Both the position numbers and the translations under genes were made by a program. A stretch of 64,000 bases of DNA from Artocarpus heterophyllus (Eukaryota > Streptophyta > Magnoliopsida > Rosales > Moraceae). This document shows positions 57,950 through 64,000 of the stretch, piece after piece. The notes under the pieces are model-generated. The model had not been told where the DNA came from, did no database searches, and was given only the letters and a program-made list of their open reading frames with translations. Each line of letters opens with the position of its first letter. Position 1 is the first letter of the stretch. The stretch spans positions 36,297,533 to 36,361,532 of the forward strand of contig CM046354.1 in NCBI GenBank assembly GCA_025403435.1. Reading direction: 5' to 3'.

Positions 57950-60850
57950 AACAACTCTAAATCTTTAGGATTTGTTGTATAAAAACCTTGGATTGCTTGC
58001 AATACCATAATAAAGGGATTATTTTGTATCGCAATTGGCTAAAGTCCACCACTATGACGCTGTCATTATTAATCTTAACATAGTTATTGTCAACCTAATT
58101 GAACTTAAAAAATGCTATTCGCAATCTATAATAATCAGGTTTTGAAATATCTTTAACCAAACCAAAGTAGTTCATGGTCTCATATATCGGATTCTTGTCC
58201 TTCATAAAGGAGAGTCACATTTCTATTTTGGACATTATGCTTCTTATCTCTTTTACGAGTATAGAAAGTGTAACTATTTATGGGATATAATGTATACCTT
58301 GTCATTATCGACAACCGTCCTCTAGCTAGATTATTAAGTCTTGTGAGATGCTTCCATCTTGTGATGCAGAGAACTTGGCATAGATGTGTGCTTTAATTCA
58401 CTCTCAAAAGGTTTGCATATTCACCTTGCAACCACTTCTCATTTTTTACTCTTGTTGTGTTCACTTCTCTTAATTCCTTCTTGTGAACCTTAATGAAATG
58501 CTCCATTTTATTAGCATTGTGTAAGACATAAAGACAAGATTGCTTCCATTCCTCTCAATTTACCGATGAAGGGTTGCCGATGGCTATTCCTTTTTAGGCT
58601 CAATGTTTATTGCCTTTGGTAATCCTATTGCTTCCGCATTGGACAATTACTCAGAGCAAAAATCAACCAATTCCTTTGCTACTTACCTTTCTATGATACA
58701 TTCCTCTAGCCTATTTCGGTTTTTTACATAACCCTTCAAAACCTTTATATATCTTTTATAAGCTACATTGATCTCAAATGCACCATTAACTTAACTTCTC
58801 AAATAAATGAACTGATAGATGCATCACGATGTTAAAAAAGGACAGTGGAAAATTTTTTTCAAGCATGCACAAGGCTTACATCAACTCTGACTATAGTGAA
58901 TGTAGTATAAGTAGATCAATTACCTTGGAGAATATTGAGTTAAAGCATGATCACAACTTAGTAATTGTAATCTCATATCCTTGTCTAGAACTCCCTGCAA
59001 CACAAGTGGTAGTAATTGCTGCATAAACACATAAACACATGACAATTGTGTATTTTCGTGCCAATAAATTTCAAATCTTTCACCAACACTAACTTTTTAA
59101 AGCTTCAAGAATAGTTGTTTGACACTTTCAATGAAGCAAGCCATTCACAAAGCCTTCTCTTTTCTCCTTTTAATAACATGTGCTTTGCCAGAGGTAAGTA
59201 ACTCCGTCTCCCTTTTTTTTGGGAAACAAGTTAGGCTTAGTCTCTATCTTCATGAGATCCAACTATAGTTTTTCACCATCTTTAGTTTTGTCCAAAATAT
59301 TAAGTAACATGCTAACTATTGATTCACAAATGTTTTTCTCAATGTGCATAACATCCAAGCAATGATGAACATAAAGCACCTTCCAGGATGGAAGTTTGTA
59401 GAATATTGATTTTTTCTTCCAAGGTCCATTTACCGGCTGCTCATCTTTACTTTGCTTACTTTTCCCGAATAATACTTTCACATGTTTTACCATTTCCAAT
59501 ACTTGTTCACCCATCAAAGGCCGAGGATGGTCTCTTTCTTCTATGCTACCATCAAAAACTTTTCTTTCTTACAGAAGCATTGATTTCTTGACAAACATCT
59601 TTTATGACCAAGAAAAATGGTTTTTTCCTTTCCATTATTCAATAATTTGTAAGATGTTTCCTTCATACAAATAGGACAACTAATAGAACTCTTCACTGAA
59701 TAACAGGATGGATTATTATATGTGGGGAAATCGTTAATTGTTTAATAATCAACCTTACATGGAGTGTGAATATCTCCTTAGTAATTATCTCCAACTTCAA
59801 TCTCATTTTCCCACAAGTTCTTTTAGTCATTGGTTAATGATGCCAAGTACATATCAATGTCATTCTTTAGTTGTTGAGGACCAAGAACTTTTGCTTCTTG
59901 CACATTTTAGACAAAGATTGTAGTTAACAATTATTATAGACCAATTGTTATGCCTATTACTCATGTTACCACGTGGGTTCATTTTGCCTGTCGACAAACC
60001 AAAATGTAGATTTCTTGGTTCCATACTAAACTCGAGATGATTAGTATCAAAGTCTTCCATTATGATGAATTTGCTGGATTTCTACACATACCATTATCGA
60101 CCCGTTTGTCAAGATGATAAGTCAAATTCTTAAAATGCTCCATCTTACAGAATAAACATCTTAAACCTGGTACGGGTGGAATGTATCACAACACCTTTGT
60201 TGGCACTCTTTTCTTACTGTTAGAAGTCTCTTTCCCTTTTTTTTCTACCTTAACTTTTTACAATCGAGCATACATTTAACTCCTCGTACTTCCTCTAATG
60301 GAAGCAATAATTTTTTTATCATATTCTATTTCCAAAGTATTCAAAATCTTTTTAGCCTCATACATACTTGTAGGTATGTTATTATCCTCTTGGTGAAGCT
60401 CTTTTAAAAATTCTAAATGATTTGTGAAACTAGAATTTGTCCACCCATCAGATGCCTTCAAATTCGATAATACAACCAAAGTGGACAATTTTGTTAAATT
60501 CATATAGCCCTCATATACAAGTGTCTTGGCATCATTCATTATGGTCTTAAATAACTCTAGACAATGTAAAACTATGTCACACTTATTATCAACCATATTA
60601 TCCTCAACAATGGATTCCTTTCATTTACTATTCAAAGTTGGATTGAAAAAAGATTCACTATGTAAATGCCATGTTTAGTAACTACAAATAATCCCATATT
60701 GATATAAATGTCCTCTAATAATTTCAATTGAATGAAATCTATAATTTCGACATTGAACACAAGGGCACCGAATTTTTATCACCTTGAGCATGAGTTTTGG
60801 CAAATAACAAAAATCCTTTCAAACCATCTGCATGTTGTTTAATCAATTTA
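57950..60850 (-). pseudogene. tnp2: CACTA TNP2 transposase remnant
   Basis: Minus strand, N to C: a transposase-associated zinc-finger-like segment (60650-60850, CPCVQCRN and IIRGHLYQ); NHLEFLKELHQE and YEAKKILNTLEIEY (60276-60596); EPRNLHFGLSTG and GNMSNRHNNWSI (59860-60060); HCLDVMHIEKNICESI (59263-59517); a DUF4218-like part (YIKVLKGYVKNRNR, about 58680-58760); and a DUF4216-like part (about 57960-58300). Every segment is in the order found in TNP2 proteins. TNP2 is the CACTA transposase; this copy is broken by many stops and shifts. It is truncated at 57946 by another CACTA terminus. Confidence 0.85.
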
Positions 60851-62159
60851 TTTCATGATGAAGTCTTTTTTGGCTATATTAGCAAGCACATGGGGTCAAG
60901 TTTTAGCATAGGACTGATGAGTTAGGGGTTGTCATCTTTTACGAGGATTGAAATCTAAAATCTAGCTAATTACCGCAACTACAATGGCCAAGCTTTATTT
61001 AGGCAATTGTAATTTAAAAGGAAAAAACTAATAAAACTAATCAAACAAAACCATAAACAAAATAAATAATTTACAATATAGACAATCTATGTGTTGAAGT
61101 ATATAGGGACTTAATTTAGCATAATTCTTCCTATGCTCTTCCTATGTCATGATTATTAACTTCATTTCACCTATTTTATTAATCTAGGATCCTAAATTTA
61201 CCTCATTATTTCTCTCATGTGTCAAATGAGACTATATGCATAAAAACCTAAATTGATATCCCTATCGAACTTGGTTACCTACGCATTCATTAAGCTCATT
61301 AAATTCATTATTAAGGTTGTGATCGCCTCCTGGATGCACAAAAATCGAGATTCTCATGTCGATTATTTTAAGTGTTTTCGGCCCTCCTAGATCTCAACAA
61401 TAACAAAGACTACGTTTCCCAAGTAACAACAAATGAGTCAATCTTTCCCAAGCATTGAAGTTCATAAATCGCATCAATTAATTCATTGACTAAATAAAGA
61501 AGAAGCATTAAGCATAGAGAAACATAAATGAAATTGAAATGGAAATTACATCAACAATCAACAAAATAATCTAAACATAATCCAAATCAAACTATATCAA
61601 GCCTTCGAATAGGAAATTTAAGCAAACATAGACAAATCCATTGCTAATCTCTTCATGAAATCCATAAAAGTAAATATGTTTAATATACAAAAACAAATAC
61701 AAATTTCAATCAAGACTAGGGTAAAGAGAAACAAAGAAGAAACTCTTTGTAGAGATGAACTTTAAGCTTTGAATCATCTAAGAATCCACTAAAATCATCC
61801 AAAAATCTTCGACTTCAAGCTCTTTTTGTCCCAAGAATTTCAGCCCTTCCTCATGGGTTTCTTCCCTCAATTCCTCCACACCTTGAAAAATAGGGGCATT
61901 GGGGTGTTTAATAAGTTAGGGATCATTCGCCATCAATTTTGGGCCATTGGGTAAATAATTTGGGCCAAGATTGCCCAAAATTTGGAATCAGCATGAGAAG
62001 GCCAAAGGAGGGCGTGTGTCCTCTGAGCTAGCACATGACCATAGAGAAGCTCGGTGTGCGGGCATGCACAAACGGGCACTGTAGCACCCTTTTTTTGCAC
62101 TGCAACTCTGGGTTCTAGGTAGTCTAGCACGCTCCAGTGCGCGCATACTAAAAAATAAA
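60851..62159 (-). other. Presumed 5' leader of the CACTA element
   Basis: No domain. On the minus strand the sequence is T-rich and intron-like, with stretches of relatively high GC at about 61980-62150. The minus frame 61933-62193 (86 residues) has no recognised family. It could alternatively be an unrelated insertion between the terminus and TNP2. Confidence 0.3.
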
Positions 62160-62342
62160 AAAGGTGATAACTATCATCATATTTGACATACAATGATGGT
62201 TTTTGAAACCATCGTCGAATTATTAGATTCTATAATGGTTTTATTGTTTTTTATCCGCATCACATTTTTTTACTTCTTATTACAACGGTTTTAAAAAGCA
62301 CACGTCAAATAAGCGTCATGGAGTGATCAATTTTAGTTGTGA
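62160..62342 (-). repeat. 5' subterminal and terminal repeat of the CACTA element
   Basis: ATGATGGTTTTTGAAACCATCG (22-base hairpin, written here in part: GATGGTTTTTGAAACCATC) at about 62193-62214, then ATAATGGTTTT, ACAACGGTTTTAAAAAGC and the degenerate end TTTTAGTTGTGA. The layout copies the end of the fragment at 25380-25737. Confidence 0.5.
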
Positions 62343-63220
62343 ATGTTATAGACATCCACTAATTTTATTTCACCTTGAGTGTGTATGCGCGTGTGTTTTT
62401 CCTTTCTTTTTTTTTTTTTTTTCATGTTGAATTGTGTTGTAACAAGTTCACCGTTTCAACTTCAAAAAAAAAGTGGGAAAAGAAAAAGACCAGAATGGGA
62501 AATCGGAACTGTTACTATGATGAGCACGACATAGACATGAGCGTGCTCTCTTTGGTCTGGCTGGACCTAAGAAGGAGCAGCAATAATCTCAGTGCAAAAA
62601 CAAAAATTGCGTTAGTCAACAGCACCTACGTGTAGATTGGTCATCTGAGTTAATAATACGAAACGCTGATCAGTTGAACGTGCCAACATATTATTATTAT
62701 TTTTTTAGGTGCCAAAATATTATTATTGAGTACTCATCGATATACAATATGTGTGTGCATTATTGTTGTTTGACTTATTCCTAAACGGGAAATAACAAAA
62801 GTTTTTTTTTTTTTTTTGAGAAAATAATAGTTAAATTTTAAGTACTGGTTAGATATTCCGTTTTAGCTGTACAAAAATTTGATGATAATAATAATGTACT
62901 ACCCGCGTATAGGTATATTTTGATCAATTTAATTCTCTCATATTAGGTTCAAGTGTACGTGTATATATATATATATATATATATATTTATGTTTTACTTA
63001 ACGAAAAGAAAAGATAAAACGTACCCAAAAAAACAACCAAATTAAAATATGAGGAATTTGCAAAACTTCCCTTTAAAGAGCCACATTTTCAAGATTGTGC
63101 TTCTAAGAAGCTCTTTACAAAACTTCTCCTTTAATTACAAAAGATAATTTTTAAAATTCTAAACTATCCTTTGTTCTCACTCACTTTTGTGATTGATTAC
63201 TTCAGTCATGGAAAGCTGAT
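62343..63220. other. AT-rich spacer with low-complexity tracts
   Basis: A T-run at about 62407-62422, a second at about 62801-62817, and a (TA)n microsatellite at about 62962-62986. The 86-residue plus frame at 62375-62635 has no recognised domain and begins with a poly-Phe run encoded by the T tract. Confidence 0.5.
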
Positions 63221-64000
63221 AGATGCTAAAGGAAAATTGTTAGATTATCTTATTTTTTTATTTTTTAAAGAAAATGCCAATCGTTTTCCATCATCGGCAC
63301 AGGTTGTCGAATGGAATTTAGTAGATGCCAAAGTAAAATCTACTAGATTATCTTTTTTTTTTTCCACTAGAAAAATATCAACCATCTCAGGTTGCCCAAA
63401 CGACCCGCTTAGAGTGGAATTAGATAGATGCCGGAGTCGAATCTATGAGATTATCTTATTGTTTATTTTCAATAAAAACCTTGACGTCTCCAATTTTCAA
63501 CATGGGCTGTTGGAGTAGAATTTGGTAGATGCCAGAGTGAAACTTACTAGATTATCTTATTTCTATTTTCAATAAAAAAAATTGACAACTCTAGTCGCCG
63601 GCTTGGTCTATCGAAGTAGAATATGGAAGATGCGAGGCAGCACCTACCATATTATCTTATTCTTTATTTTCAACAAAAAATACCATTTATTTTCGGTCAC
63701 CGACGCAGGCCATTGGAGTCGAATCTAGTAGATACTGGAATGGAATCTATCGGCTTTTTTATTTTCAATAAGAAATCTACCAATGTCTCCATTCATTAGC
63801 ATAGGTTGGCCGGGTGGCATTTGGTAGATATAGGAGCGGAATTTACCATGTTATTTTATTTTTTATTTGCAATTAAAATCTAGTGACGTCTTTGACCATC
63901 GTCGTGGGCCAACAGAGTAGAATTTGGTAATAATCTACCAATTTATGTTTTTCCCAATTGCAAACATGAGTCGTCAAATTAGTTGGTGATCTTAGCAGAT
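63221..64000. repeat. Diverged tandem array, period about 102 bp, open at the window end
   Basis: The anchor AGATGC or its variants recurs at 63221, 63323, 63426, 63528, 63628, 63730, 63826 and about 63929, a spacing of 96-103 bases. Each unit contains GGAGTNGAATTTGGTAG-like sequence, ATCTACTAGATTATCTTATT and TTTTCAATAAAAA. At least seven and a half units are present. Because 102 is a multiple of three, open frames run across units (63171-63518), but this is a property of the repeat, not evidence of a gene. Confidence 0.82.

Larger units (their letters stand above)
52484..62342 (-). mobile_element. Large CACTA-derived region, minus strand, disrupted
   Basis: It contains, in minus order, a 5' subterminal zone (62160-62342), a leader, TNP2, a transposase_24-like segment and a C48 protease. 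The right terminus is degenerate (TTTTAGTTGTGA at about 62331-62342, preceded by ACAACGGTTTTAAAAAGC like the terminus at 25737). A candidate left end is CACCTTCAACAAGAAT at 52484, a poor match. It may be one element carrying later insertions (gypsy LTR at 55123, a CACTA terminus at 57946) or pieces of more than one. Confidence 0.5.

Noticed and set aside
61900..62193. 86-residue minus frame as a gene
   Set aside because: No domain, and it ends in CACTA subterminal sequence.
63171..63518. 115-residue frame at the right edge
   Set aside because: It reads through the ~102-bp tandem repeat, whose period is a multiple of three; a consequence of the repeat.
1..64000. CRISPR arrays, bacterial operons, ribosome-binding sites, rRNA
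   Set aside because: Looked for and not seen. The sequence is eukaryotic repeat DNA; the only array with regular spacing (63221 onward) has no spacers.

Overview
The window looks like AT-rich intergenic DNA from a flowering plant, most likely a dicot. It is built almost entirely of decayed, nested transposable elements of typical plant families: Ty1/copia elements primed from the initiator-Met tRNA, Ty3/gypsy elements, CACTA (En/Spm) elements encoding TNP2, and hAT-like elements. I find no intact protein-coding gene. The only hint of a host gene is at the left edge (1-620), where a TATA-like site, a CT-rich leader and a splice-acceptor-like site on the minus strand look like the 5' end of a gene that leaves the window.

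Left block (1169-16347): three insertions lie one inside another. A non-autonomous hAT-like element (1169-16347, 8-bp target duplication with one mismatch) contains a CACTA element (about 1890-16254). That element contains a copia unit (3127-14576, 5-bp duplication ATATA) with three LTRs: LTR, gag-pol, truncated LTR, a second RT-RNase H segment, LTR.

Middle block (16348-33040): spacer with hAT-like MITEs, a solo gypsy LTR (18412-20622, duplication TTTAC), a gypsy LTR start (22841) cut by a second LTR family (23183), a perfect 138-bp tandem duplication (24722-24997), a CACTA terminus (ending 25737), and several weak LTR or retroposon remnants.

Right block (33040-62342): an old copia fragment (33040-33609 plus 43133-43446) is split inside RNase H by a complete but inactivated copia element (33610-43132, duplication CTTCA). 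The continuation of the old fragment is cut by a minus-strand gypsy element (3' LTR 43447-45818, then IN, RNase H and RT). The gypsy pol is itself split by a 3.6-kb solo LTR (48717-52338, duplication GCAGT) and resumes up to about 52470. From there to about 62342 are minus-strand CACTA remnants (C48 protease, transposase_24-like, TNP2 with DUF4218/DUF4216-like parts) interrupted by another gypsy LTR and a CACTA terminus carrying a poly-G tract.

Right edge (63221-64000): a diverged tandem array with a period near 102 bp runs out of the window.

Nothing here is a demonstrably new system. The observations most worth following are: a GC-rich palindromic motif family shared by the copia LTRs and leaders and by an unrelated gypsy LTR; a candidate intron that starts in the copia U5, spans the primer-binding site and ends just before gag; the three-LTR copia composite; and the tandem array. 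Everything was done by eye; no alignment or database search was run.
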